Shown in pieces: positions 37,576 through 45,732 of a stretch of DNA of 64,000 nucleotides. Position 1 is the stretch's first letter. Each line of letters opens with the position of its first letter. Under the pieces are notes generated by a model that ran no database searches, was not told where the DNA came from, and saw only the letters and a list, made by a program, of their open reading frames with translations. The stretch comes from Sulfolobus islandicus Y.N.15.51 (lineage in GTDB: Archaea; Thermoproteota; Thermoprotei_A; Sulfolobales; Sulfolobaceae), in assembly GCF_000022485.1 (NCBI RefSeq), contig NC_012623.1, positions 1,054,001-1,118,000 on the forward strand. Direction: 5' to 3'. Position numbers and translations under genes: made by a program.

Positions 37576-38736
37576 AGCGAAGTTATTAGAGAAGCTATTG
37601 AAACATACCATGATCGGCGATACTCCATTTTTGATCAAATAGCTGGCAAAGAAGGACCGCAGGTCGTAAAGCCTGAACTCTTTTCCTAAAACCTTTTCCA
37701 TCCCTTCTTTTATTGAAGATCTTAAGTCCGCTAACTGAAAAGGGAATAGTTTCTGCTTCCACGCTTCCACATCAGCTCCTATTTGACTTACAGCGTGTTC
37801 ATACGTCTTTATAAACTCTTCTCTATATGGAAAATAAACTTCTTGCAACCACTTCTTAGTTTCTGTATGGATAAAGGAAATATAGGCCCTCTTGGTTTCC
37901 GATTCCTTCATTACTTTTATTATTCGGTTTTCTAGGTCTAGTTGGTCCATCTTAAGTGAGTATACCTCTCCTACCCTGAGTTCGCTCTCTGCTAAAAGCA
38001 AGAAAAACGCTTTGGCGCCTAGATGGTCTATGTTATTAAATATTTCCCTTAAAGTGTCAAGGGAAAGGGGTTGTGGTTTATACTTATACCTGGATTTAGG
38101 CACTTTAAAGGAGTTATAAAGTAGTTGCGCCAACTGGATGTTTTTCTCTTTTATTATAGTCTTTATGAATAGTTTTAGGGAATTCGCGGTATGTCTGGCT
38201 ATATTGCAGCTATCTTCAGATAACTCTGCTATTAAGTCTCTGAAACTGTCCGGACTTAACTCATATCCCAACTTTGTAAGCGCTATCCCCAAATACCTCA
38301 TCCTCATATCGATAATACTTTTAGTCTTTTCTTGGAGTGACTTTTCAAACTTCTTCACGTCTTCTTCAGTAACAATGTATGTCGATGATACGTTCTTCAA
38401 ATAATCTCCTAGATATTGATAAAGGATAGAAACGAAAAAGTTCTGGAACTTCTCATCTTTCATGGCTTTAATAACTACGGATAATGCAGTAGTAGCGTCA
38501 ACTTCTACAACTTTCAACCCGTAAATAGCGTCTGAAAGTTCATCTTGAGCTAACATTTCTGCAGCTTTTTAACTACCTCCAAAGGAATGTTCTGGTCATT
38601 GTTAACGTATCTATATAAAGTACTCCTACCGACATCCAGTATTTTGCAGCTTGAGATATAACCCCAACTTCTCTACTAACTTCTTAATAATTCTCTTCCT
38701 TTGTTGCTCGTCCAGTTTATAAACGTCAATTAGCAT
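37576..38736 (-). pseudogene. pNOB8-type tyrosine integrase, frameshifted and 3'-truncated
   Basis: Reading from ATG 38736, residues MLIDVYKLDEQQRKRIIKKL are followed by a frameshift, then SCKILDVGRSTLYRYVNND (a helix-turn-helix), then a second frameshift, then the long frame from 38556. That frame holds the tyrosine recombinase core, with the first Arg in ESELRVGEVYSLK and the box II segment LYDLRSFFASYLIKNG (Tyr where His is usual). The catalytic Tyr and C-terminus are replaced by IS110 sequence. This is the integrase type carried by conjugative plasmids of Sulfolobus. It lies just beyond the 3' end of tRNA-Glu, its probable target. Confidence 0.75.
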
Positions 38737-38849
38737 ATATTTCTACCCTACTTATAAGAAAGTGACGCTGTTCCAAAAATAAGGATTGCTGTTCCATTTA
38801 CGCCTTTATAAAGAGAACGTTACTCTCTTTCAATTTAATTAAAAATCAG

Positions 38850-38939
38850 TGCCGCGGCCGGGATTTGAACCCGGGTCACGGGCTCGAAAGGCCCGCATTC
38901 TTTCGGTGCCTGCGCTTGACCGGGCTAAACCACCGCGGC
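38850..38939 (-). tRNA. tRNA-Glu(UUC) with 17-nt non-canonical intron
   Basis: The acceptor stem GCCGCGG/CCGCGGC, T arm GGGTTCAAATC and anticodon stem CGGGC/GCCCG with loop CTTTCGA give anticodon TTC (Glu). The discriminator is A; CCA is not encoded. Between the D stem (GTTT/AAGC) and position 26 are 17 extra bases (38897-38913), an intron at the non-canonical 25/26 position. The 3' end faces the integrase remnant. Confidence 0.85.
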
Positions 38940-39013
38940 ACGTCCTCATAAAATAAGTAAAGGGTGAAATTTAAAGTTTTTTGGACAAAGGTCTTGAATT
39001 TATCTCATGCTAT

Positions 39014-39043
39014 CGCGGGGATTTGAACCCCGGACAACCGGAT
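39014..39043 (-). other. Attachment-site remnant: partial tRNA-Met 3' half
   Basis: Thirty bases are identical to the 3' half of the tRNA-Met gene at 47367-47458 (anticodon-stem 3' side, variable loop, T arm and start of acceptor). No 5' half is present. The flanking sequence (tctaaaaaattaaatt, then an inverted repeat ATTAAAT/ATTTAAT) is related to that next to the copy at 41468. Interpreted as an att site left by integration. Confidence 0.65.
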
Positions 39044-39524
39044 CTCTAAAAAATTAAATTAATAGTTTCGATTTAATGCCTTTACGTTAAAGAGTTTTTT
39101 CATTCCAATACTATAATTTTAGATTAATTATTAGATGAAAGAATCTACATAATATGAGACGTTAGACCCTAAAATACCTCAATTACCTTGCAAACTCTCC
39201 TCCTTTTTAGCGTATAAATTCTGAACTTCTTACCATAATATTCTATCTATAAACTGAATATTATTTCCTGTTTGATTTTAGAAAATTTTGCTAAAAAAGA
39301 TTTTTGTCGCATTCAAGCTTTTACATTAAATAATCGTATAGTATACTAACTTTTTCCAGCTAATATTGCTATTATCGTCTCATAACACTTATTTCCCTAA
39401 GTGAAAGCACATTTTAATCTTTTAAATACTAAAAGGACAAGCACGTCTCTAGTTCAAAAATTTGAAACAATAGAGTGCAGCAGATAAAGTTATAGTTCTA
39501 CAAGTTTATATTTAATTTGAGAGC
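39044..39524. other. Gene-free AT-rich stretch
   Basis: About 480 bp next to the att remnant. Apart from the att-flanking inverted repeat at its left end and a tttatattta promoter-like element at its right end, I see no gene or clear structure. Confidence 0.5.
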
Positions 39525-39692
39525 ATGTCTGAGAACATTAAGCTCGTAAGAAAGTATTTGGCGATAGATGAGAATAGAAACATAGTGGCTGAGGGTAATT
39601 CGTGGGAGGAAGTCGAGGAAATAATGGAAAAGAAGGGGTATAAAAGGAGTCAGTATGATATTTTAACGGTAGTGAAGCAAGAAAAGAGTTAG
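39525..39692 (+). CDS. Small DUF5678-like protein (55 aa)
   Basis: Begins MSENIKLVRKYLAIDENRNI and continues with AEGNSWEEVEEIMEKKGY. The pattern of a strand, DENRNIVAEG turn, helix and strand is that of the small archaeal family I know as DUF5678. It ends one base before the start of the retropepsin-like gene, so the two are certainly co-transcribed and probably function together, perhaps as inhibitor or substrate and protease. That relation is inferred. Confidence 0.55.
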   Translation: MSENIKLVRKYLAIDENRNIVAEGNSWEEVEEIMEKKGYKRSQYDILTVVKQEKS

Positions 39693-39693
39693 T

Positions 39694-40116
39694 ATGGGTA
39701 AAGAAATAGAGATCCCTTTTATTAACGCCGAAGGTTACTCAGTACCTTTAATAAAAGTAAGGATGGAGTGCCCTAAGTCTGGGGAAGATGTTTTGATATA
39801 CGCATTACCAGATAGCGGTAGTAGATTTTCTTTAATAAATAGGAGAACGTTAAACGAGTGTTTTGATAATCTAGAAGATCATTACTTTGATATCATTATA
39901 TTAACCAATCTAAATTTACATGCAAAAAGGTACAAATTAAAATTTCATTTCGTAGAGCTAAATGAAAATTTTGAAATACCAGTTGCAATAGCCGATTTCG
40001 GCGTTTATGAAGGAGTTTTTCCAAGCCTTATTTTAGGTAGGGAAGATTTCTTTTCAAGAACGATGATATGCTTTGACAGGGACATAAGATTAATTATTAA
40101 GGCTGATAGTCTTTAA
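39694..40116 (+). CDS. Retropepsin-like aspartic protease-fold protein
   Basis: 140-aa beta-rich protein. YALPDSGSRFSLINRRTL contains the D-(S/T)-G-S catalytic loop followed by the typical S-L-I strand, and FPSLILGREDFFS corresponds to the ILGRDFL flap/dimer motif of retropepsin and Ddi1-type proteases. A homodimer would provide the second Asp. No membrane segment. It is translationally linked to the preceding 55-aa ORF. Substrate and biological role unknown; location inside an integrated element suggests an accessory function. Confidence 0.6.
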   Translation: MGKEIEIPFINAEGYSVPLIKVRMECPKSGEDVLIYALPDSGSRFSLINRRTLNECFDNLEDHYFDIIILTNLNLHAKRYKLKFHFVELNENFEIPVAIADFGVYEGVFPSLILGREDFFSRTMICFDRDIRLIIKADSL

Positions 40117-40357
40117 CTTAACTATATATAAGAATATTGAAAATTTTCTTAAATGTACAGAGAGCTTTTTACCCCATCTTCTTACGTGAAAATTTTTCGC
40201 CCCTCGATTATCCTTAAGTAATTTATTGGAACGGCTACGGTATTTGAACTAGTTTTATCCTCTTTAACTCCAGTGTAGTAATAATCCCGAGATGTTTAAG
40301 TAAATACTTCTGTTAAAATATTCGGAATTTATAAAATTTAAGTTTTTTATTATTGTA

Positions 40358-40786
40358 TTATATTTCATCAATAAAACTAATAATATCTCCGAATTCTTTT
40401 CTAATTTCGTCCAAGACTTGAACTATTTCCTTCTCTCTTTTAAAGAGAGCCTTATCTTTTAAATAGTCTGCAGTAGCTATTACATAACAGTCTGGCAAAG
40501 CTATCCCGTATTTTTTCTTTATTTCCCCTGCTTTTATTACTATTTCGTGGTTAATCTCCGTGACTTTCAGTTTAGCTGATAGCCACTCTACAAATTCCTT
40601 TGCGTAATTGTTGGCATTACTTAACCCAGCTGTTATGTAAACCCTATAACTTACGTATAATACTTCACTCAAAGTGATTGGTGTGACATAAAGTGGTGTG
40701 TAGCTCTCAATTAGCTTCTTAACCTTTTCATGGTATGTACCAGCCTCATTAATGTACTCTATTAGAACTCCCGTATCAACTATCAT
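40358..40786 (-). CDS. vapC: VapC-type PIN-domain ribonuclease toxin
   Basis: PIN-domain protein of 142 aa from ATG 40786 (MIVDTGVLIEYIN, first acidic residue of the PIN site). The later acidic residues appear in TLSEVLYV and ALPDCYVIATADYL, which is the usual D-E-D-D arrangement of VapC toxins that cleave RNA. The longer frame from 40861 would start inside the antitoxin gene without similarity to the family. The start overlaps the end of the antitoxin gene by 11 nt, the typical vapB-vapC arrangement. Confidence 0.88.
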   Translation of the reverse strand: MIVDTGVLIEYINEAGTYHEKVKKLIESYTPLYVTPITLSEVLYVSYRVYITAGLSNANNYAKEFVEWLSAKLKVTEINHEIVIKAGEIKKKYGIALPDCYVIATADYLKDKALFKREKEIVQVLDEIRKEFGDIISFIDEI

Positions 40787-41015
40787 TAAATATTTCCTCC
40801 TCTTTCCTCCTTTCAGCCTCACCTTCTTCCTTAAGGATCTCTTCCACCATTTTGGGATCAACCCTTACAATTTTAGGTTTTAAGGGACGTAAAACTAACT
40901 CCCCACCTTTCATTTCACCTAACAGTATATCGTTTTCTTTTATCCCGAGTTTTTCCCTAACATCTTTTGGTAAGATAATTACACCTTTCTTCCTTAACTT
41001 TATTTGATAAACCAT
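40776..41015 (-). CDS. vapB: VapB-type AbrB-domain antitoxin
   Basis: 79 aa. The N-terminal SpoVT/AbrB swapped hairpin reads LRKKGVIILPKDVREKLGIK and is followed by a charged tail (EEILKEEGEAERRKEEE) that should wrap the toxin. The promoter and start lie near 41015, and the product probably represses its own operon with VapC. One of the many VapBC pairs of Sulfolobus, here within the putative integrated element. Confidence 0.88.
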   Translation of the reverse strand: MVYQIKLRKKGVIILPKDVREKLGIKENDILLGEMKGGELVLRPLKPKIVRVDPKMVEEILKEEGEAERRKEEEIFNDS

Positions 41016-41175
41016 ATAATATAAGTTAAACTAATGTCTAAAGAGTTTAACCATTAACCGAGAGGAGTATAGCACTACGAATAGTTTAAAGAATTATGAG
41101 GATTGTTGCTGAAGTAGATTCTGAAGAAGATATTGATAGGAGTACGTCTAACAATTTCAATTAGATATAGTTGCT

Positions 41176-41358
41176 ATGGTGTATTTGCAAAACAGTGTAG
41201 CTTATGACAACAAGGATTTGTACTTGAGGGCTAAGGAGTATCTGGCAAGGGCTGAGGAGGCTATGGATGGGAAGAGTGTAAGCTTTGAGACTAAAATGTG
41301 GGTTGACAGTTTAAGGAGTAAGATCGAGACATATAAGAATCGTTTCGGAGAAAGATAA
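41176..41358 (+). CDS. Hypothetical short ORF (60 aa)
   Basis: Helical, charged peptide MVYLQNSVAYDNKDLYLRAK with AKEYLARAEEAMDG following. No family is recognised; the helix pattern is faintly like HEPN/PaREP1-type small proteins. A short in-frame-independent ORF (ATG at 41096) precedes it. It may be the remnant of a larger element gene. Confidence 0.35.
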   Translation: MVYLQNSVAYDNKDLYLRAKEYLARAEEAMDGKSVSFETKMWVDSLRSKIETYKNRFGER

Positions 41359-41467
41359 AAGCTTAAACTTATACGATGTTATTAATGTTGTTGTAAAATC
41401 CTTACTCTTTTGGTAGTTATTCTTATCGAGAAAACTGTCCGAAATTATTCGCAAATGTAGTTAAGGT

Positions 41468-41536
41468 GCCGCCGCGGGACTTGAACCCCGGACAACCGGG
41501 TGTCTAAAACGTTAAATTGGCCGTTTCAATTTAACG
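41468..41536 (-). other. Attachment-site remnant: partial tRNA 3' half plus inverted repeat
   Basis: Bases 41468-41500 are nearly identical to the 3' end of the tRNA-Met gene at 47367, including the full acceptor 3' strand, but without a 5' half. A few positions differ, including one missing base in the T stem. Directly beyond it is a 10-bp inverted repeat CGTTAAATTG/CAATTTAACG with a 7-bp loop (41510-41536), related to the flank of the copy at 39014. It probably marks the far end of the element integrated at tRNA-Met. Confidence 0.65.
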
Positions 41537-41822
41537 CGATTTGTTAAAGGCATAACAATATACGTTATTTTATTATTGCAATGAATATCTGATTTTCACA
41601 TCTACTGCGCATAACACGTTAAACCGTTAAACTCCTCAGTTAACGCATTTCAAAGTTCATCTCTATATAAGACAATACTCTCTTATCTTATACTTTGTCA
41701 GACCTTAAAGGGCAAGATTTATGTTTCATGAGTAATACTAAATTGTATGCCGAAATCTAGAATGCATGTATAAGTCTCAACAAGAAACAAGAGGAAGAGA
41801 GGAGAATTAGCGTATAAAAGAC
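41537..41822. other. Gene-free AT-rich stretch beside att remnant
   Basis: About 285 bp with no supported gene. The last 90 bp may be the degenerate 5' end of the IS630-type transposase that follows. Confidence 0.45.
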
Positions 41823-42200
41823 GTGAAGAACGATATGAGAATAAAGGACGTGGTCAAGAAGTATAATGTCTCCGTCTTTACCGTGTGCAAACAGTTAAGA
41901 AAAGATGACTGGAGCGCTAAGCCGAGGGAGGGACCCACGAAACTGAAGGAAGAGAAAAAGCTCGTCCAAATCTTAGAAAAGAGTCCAAGAGATTTCGGCT
42001 TGAACTACGACTTCTGGACCTTGAAGCTCATAGCCTATATACTTAAGAAGTAATATGGAATGAAATACAACCCAAGGAGTTTAAGCCCAGTCCCCAAGAA
42101 GTTGGGCTTCAAGTATAAGAAAGGAAAAAAGGACTTACGTGAGAGACAAGAGGACAGTAAAAGATGGGTGAAGGAACAAGGGGAGAAGCTTTTATAACTT
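41823..42200 (+). pseudogene. IS630-family transposase remnant
   Basis: The frame from ATG 41823 gives a helix-turn-helix (KYNVSVFTVCKQLRKDDWSA) and the following ILEKSPRDFGLNYDFWTLKL, typical of the N-terminal region of Sulfolobus IS630 transposases. A stop at 42053 is followed in the same direction by more homologous-looking sequence (KYNPRSLSPVPKKLGFKYKK). The DDE domain is absent, so it is a broken copy. Confidence 0.6.
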
Positions 42201-42206
42201 GTCTGG

Positions 42207-42389
42207 TTGAAAGATCATACGGTTATCTCACCCGTTAATCCTAACGAATCGCTGCACTCTTCATTGAGGGATAGGCTCGTACGTTTTAAGAGGACTACTA
42301 AGACAGTAAATAGGAGCATTAGTACCATGATGTACTACATAGTCCTAGTCTTGTGGGAGAGAATGTTAATTCCAGAATTTGTAGGTTAA
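42207..42389 (+). pseudogene. C-terminal fragment of an IS1-like transposase
   Basis: Sixty residues (VNPNESLHSSLRDRLVRFKR, then MYYIVLVLWERMLIPEF) match the style of the C-terminal end of Sulfolobus IS1-type transposases. The N-terminal part is missing. A matching N-terminal zinc-finger fragment lies at 46786-46930, on the other side of the QueC operon and the TnpB element. Confidence 0.5.
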
Positions 42390-42549
42390 TTACGACACTA
42401 TCTCCAGACTGTTGTAACTTCGGCAAAAATATATTATATAGAGTAAGATCGGAAAAAACTTAATATAATATACATTTTCTACATATTCCTCTATATTCTA
42501 AATACAGTATCTTTATTAAACATATATGAAATAATCTATCCAGGTAAAG

Positions 42550-43386
42550 ATGGAAATAAGTTCTAAAGTTGAATACATAATAGGGAAAAACTTAATACCC
42601 AAAATAAAGTTCATTGTTTCTAATATTGAGATAAAAATTGAAAATAGTGAGTTAGAAGATAAACAATTCAAAGATTTTCTAAAATCGTATTATAACTTTT
42701 ATGATAGTTCCAAGATAGATACCATTTTTATTATTGAAGTTAATTTAAATGATGAAACTTATAGAGGACTTGGCATTGGTTCATACGATACAAAGACTAA
42801 TATCTCGTCTCTCTATTTCGAGTGGGAATCATTAACTAAATATGAAGTGCAAGCTGCTAGTGGTGGCTCCATAATTTGCTGGGATTATTCTACTTATTCA
42901 AAAGCTTATCAAGGTGCGGTTAACATAAGTTCTGTCGCGGGAACATTAGAAGGTTTTCCATTAGAAGCAAATGTTACATATTTAACCCTAAACGACGAGG
43001 GTGAGATAGTATTCCAAGGATATCAGAAAGGTATAGTTAAGACTATTAACGGGGTACGAGTTGGTAAAGTTAAATTAGTTGGGTTTATTGATGAAAAATT
43101 CCGGTTGAATACTTCGCCGGGTTATGCAGTATATCTGACACAGAAAAATGACAATATAATATCTGGAGTTTATAATCAGATACAAGTAGACTCCATGGGT
43201 AGAATGTATTACGAGGCCGCCATTAGAGAATATAAAATATATGGTGGCAGAAAATTACCATTTGATGAGGTTATGATATTTAAATACAAAGATGCTAATT
43301 TCAATCAGATAAAGAATAATAAAAGAATAGATTCAATGTCACATATAGCATATTATATGCCGGCAAAAGACCCTTACGGGAAATAA
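42550..43386 (+). CDS. Unknown beta-rich protein, first gene of QueC-like operon
   Basis: 278 aa, no family recognised. Predicted mostly beta-strand (GLGIGSYDTKTNISSLYFEW, GKVKLVGFIDEKFRLN), with a central GGSIICWDYSTYSKAYQG stretch and the tail MPAKDPYGK. There is no signal peptide, membrane helix or catalytic motif that I know. A TATA-like element about 26 bp upstream (catatatgaa) predicts a leaderless start at ATG 42550. It is separated by 2 nt from the QueC-like gene, so the products should act together. AT-rich codon use resembles the host. Confidence 0.65.
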   Translation: MEISSKVEYIIGKNLIPKIKFIVSNIEIKIENSELEDKQFKDFLKSYYNFYDSSKIDTIFIIEVNLNDETYRGLGIGSYDTKTNISSLYFEWESLTKYEVQAASGGSIICWDYSTYSKAYQGAVNISSVAGTLEGFPLEANVTYLTLNDEGEIVFQGYQKGIVKTINGVRVGKVKLVGFIDEKFRLNTSPGYAVYLTQKNDNIISGVYNQIQVDSMGRMYYEAAIREYKIYGGRKLPFDEVMIFKYKDANFNQIKNNKRIDSMSHIAYYMPAKDPYGK

Positions 43387-43388
43387 TC

Positions 43389-44123
43389 ATGGTTGAGGAA
43401 GCTATTATTCAACTTACTGGAGGAATAGATTCCACAGTGTTAGCGTATTATCTTAAAGATAAATATGTGTTGCATGGAACTTTCATATATTACGGCTATC
43501 CTCCCCAGATAAGAGAATTAGAGTTAGTCAAAGAATTATCTAAAAAGCTCGATGTCCCTCTAAAGATTATTGATTTTTCCTCTTATATTAAGTCTTTCGA
43601 TCTCCCTCCAATAGATTCTATACAATATATAATTAAGTATCAGTTTGTGATAGAAATCCTAGCATCTTTTTCAGCTTATCCGAATCTAAATACCATGTTT
43701 GTGGGCTGGCTTAAGGATGAGTGGAGTAATAAAATGAGTATCTTAAAAGGTATTGAATCTCTTATGGGTTTTAAGGTTATGGCACCTTTTCACACAATGG
43801 TAAAAAGTGAAGTTATTAAGTTGGGTAATGAATTAGGCGTAGATTTTACAAAAACTCATAGTTGCATTGTATCTGGAAAAATGCATTGCGGCATATGTAT
43901 GCCGTGTAGATCTAGAAGAAGAGCTTTTGAAGAGGCAAAAGTTAAAGATCCCACCATCTACTACTTTAATTTGCCCCTTGCTGAGATAGATAAGTTATCA
44001 AGAGAACTAAGCCTGGAAGAGTTAGTAGAGAGGTATTTTAAGCCATTCTTGCAGTATACTGGAGAATATCCTAAAGACTTCGTGGATAACTTAGTCAACA
44101 TTTTGAAAAAATATAATGGATGA
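43389..44123 (+). CDS. QueC-like ATP-dependent deazaguanine nitrile synthase family enzyme
   Basis: 244 aa, full length for QueC. The PP-loop ATP site is LTGGIDSTVLAYYL (residues about 8-21, Thr replacing the usual Ser). The C-terminal zinc site is HSCIVSGKMHCGICMPCRSR, a C-x8-C-x2-C-x2-C arrangement as in QueC, which converts 7-carboxy-7-deazaguanine to preQ0. It might be the cell's archaeosine-pathway QueC, but no other que gene adjoins it. Being in a mobile region between an unknown protein and an MFS transporter, it may be a specialised paralogue. QueC homologues elsewhere have been recruited into defence systems and natural-product clusters. Confidence 0.8.
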   Translation: MVEEAIIQLTGGIDSTVLAYYLKDKYVLHGTFIYYGYPPQIRELELVKELSKKLDVPLKIIDFSSYIKSFDLPPIDSIQYIIKYQFVIEILASFSAYPNLNTMFVGWLKDEWSNKMSILKGIESLMGFKVMAPFHTMVKSEVIKLGNELGVDFTKTHSCIVSGKMHCGICMPCRSRRRAFEEAKVKDPTIYYFNLPLAEIDKLSRELSLEELVERYFKPFLQYTGEYPKDFVDNLVNILKKYNG

Positions 44124-44129
44124 ATCTAA

Positions 44130-45203
44130 ATGAAGAATTATTACTTAGCATATAAGTCAATTATCTCATTTTTCATAGGTTTCATGAGTTTTGCGTTCCT
44201 AGCTTTAATGAAAATATCAGGCTTAAATGACTTTCAAATAGGGTTAATATTAAGTACTATATCAATATCTCAGTTTATCACATACATTATTCTGGTGTCT
44301 TTCTCGATAAAGAGGAATCTCTTGGTCTCAGCGGCATTAGAACTTCTTATACTAATAATCTTAATTATCCAAAGATCCTTCCTTACTTTCACCCTCTCTG
44401 CAATTTTTATGGGTATCTCCAACTCTATAAATTCCTCAGTTATAATACTTCAAAAAGGATTTACGAGAAAGGATTATTCAATAATGATGACCTTAACTTA
44501 CACCCTCAGCTTAGCAGGATTAGGAATATTCTACTTAAGTAGAATAATAGGGATAAAAATTCTCCTCATATTATTTATTCCTCTATTGTTTGCAAACCTA
44601 GTATTATCATCAATGCTTAGATATGAAGAGAATAAAGAGAGTTTATCGGAACTCTACTCTTGGTTAAAAAACGTCGGGAAGTTAGTTTTATTCTTTGGCT
44701 TCTTTGCAAGTTTAAGAAGAGTTGCAATCACAAGTTATATACCTTTAATTCTGCTTACAGTATTTTATACATATACCCCGCAGGAAATAAGTTTATACCT
44801 CATGATAATTCAAGTTCCTCTAATTATTTTCGTTTATATAGCCCATAAAATAAGTGAGAAAGTTTTCATAATATTGTGTATAGCAGAATTAATTCTTTTC
44901 TTATCACTTTCTATGTTTTACCGGGAATCGATATTTCTCTTCTTATCCCTAATACTCTTAGCCAACATATCCTCATCCTTAAGGGCACCAGTCGTTGAAG
45001 AAACAGTAGTCAAATTGTTAAATTTTAGCACAAAAATTTCTTCATTTTACCACTTGATGGATACTATCTTCTCAGCGTTAGCGTCAATCTTACTTGCATT
45101 TATCGTAAAACTGGATTTGTTTTATGGAATTTTTATAATAGCAGGGTTATCTTCACTCTTGCCGTCTTTGTTTGTATACAAGGTTATAGTAGAAAGGAAA
45201 TAG
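44130..45203 (+). CDS. MFS-type transporter, third gene of QueC-like operon
   Basis: 357-aa protein with about ten to twelve membrane helices in two halves (first LAYKSIISFFIGFMSFAFLA, second half starting near NVGKLVLFFGFFASLRRV). The arrangement and basic loop after helix pairs suggest the major facilitator superfamily. Six nucleotides separate it from the QueC-like gene. It could export a product made by the two upstream genes or import a precursor. It is shorter than typical MFS proteins (about 400 aa). Confidence 0.75.
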   Translation: MKNYYLAYKSIISFFIGFMSFAFLALMKISGLNDFQIGLILSTISISQFITYIILVSFSIKRNLLVSAALELLILIILIIQRSFLTFTLSAIFMGISNSINSSVIILQKGFTRKDYSIMMTLTYTLSLAGLGIFYLSRIIGIKILLILFIPLLFANLVLSSMLRYEENKESLSELYSWLKNVGKLVLFFGFFASLRRVAITSYIPLILLTVFYTYTPQEISLYLMIIQVPLIIFVYIAHKISEKVFIILCIAELILFLSLSMFYRESIFLFLSLILLANISSSLRAPVVEETVVKLLNFSTKISSFYHLMDTIFSALASILLAFIVKLDLFYGIFIIAGLSSLLPSLFVYKVIVERK

Positions 45204-45567
45204 TAAATAATGTAGTGTTTAATATATCTTGAATTACTTATTGAGTCAGTGTGAGCATAGTGCAGTCATTAAGCTATGTATATTTTGTATAACCAGAATT
45301 ATTTATGAGCAGAAGGCTTGCAATTAGAGTTCAGCCTTCATCGTGACTAATAGTCACTTTTCGTGACTATTAATCACTTAGCCTCATCACTCCTTCTCCC
45401 TCCCCATGCCGTCTACGGGAGCGGTAGTTAAACCACTCCCTTCAAGGACATGGGGAGTTTCATCGTGTGCCTTCCTCCACCTCGCGACTGCTCATAGACT
45501 TCATAGTGGCACCCTCCAAATTAATGTTAGCATAAAAGTTTATAAATTTTTCCGCTACTTACAACAT
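45204..45567. other. Gene-free region with hairpins, left end of TnpB element
   Basis: About 360 bp. At 45348-45372 there is a 10-bp inverted repeat TAATAGTCAC/GTGACTATTA with a 5-bp loop, partly overlapping the imperfect palindrome GTGACTAATAGTCAC (45343-45357). Subterminal hairpins of this type are usual for IS200/IS605-class elements. The rest, including a GC-rich stretch around 45390-45500, shows no convincing gene. Confidence 0.45.
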
Positions 45568-45732
45568 ATGGAGCAGATAGTTTTCAGAGGTGTCATATCC
45601 TCAGCTGGTAGTGATAAGTATGGTGAGAAGAGGTATGCAATATACATCCCTAAGAGCGTGAAAGAGAAGGCTGGGAAAATTGCTGGAAAGGAGGTGATAG
45701 TAATTGTCATCCTACCAGATGATGAGGAGTAA
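45568..45732 (+). CDS. Small AbrB-like protein of TnpB element
   Basis: 54 aa from ATG 45568, MEQIVFRGVISSAGSDKYGE, with YAIYIPKSVKEKAGKIAGKE following: a SpoVT/AbrB-type DNA-binding hairpin. The longer frame from 45406 runs through GC-rich sequence that does not resemble the family. Its end overlaps the start of the TnpB-like gene by 29 nt. In some Sulfolobus elements (ISC1316 type, from memory) such a small ORF precedes tnpB; it may regulate transposition. Confidence 0.65.
   Translation: MEQIVFRGVISSAGSDKYGEKRYAIYIPKSVKEKAGKIAGKEVIVIVILPDDEE

Noticed and set aside
39014-39043. A tRNA gene at this site
   Set aside because: Only the 3' half is present, with no anticodon arm 5' strand or D arm; treated as an att remnant. 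The same applies at 41468-41500.
41176-41358. Assignment of the 60-aa ORF to a HEPN or PaREP1 toxin family
   Set aside because: The helix pattern is suggestive, but no catalytic motif or partner is visible; left as hypothetical.
42550-45203. Known Qat or Dpd (deazaguanine DNA modification) system
   Set aside because: No QatA ATPase, QatD TatD-like nuclease, DpdA or other Dpd protein is nearby; only the QueC-like protein is shared.
45406-45567. N-terminal extension of the AbrB-like ORF
   Set aside because: The extra 54 residues come from GC-rich, Cys/Pro/His-rich translation of the IS flank; the AbrB fold starts at ATG 45568.
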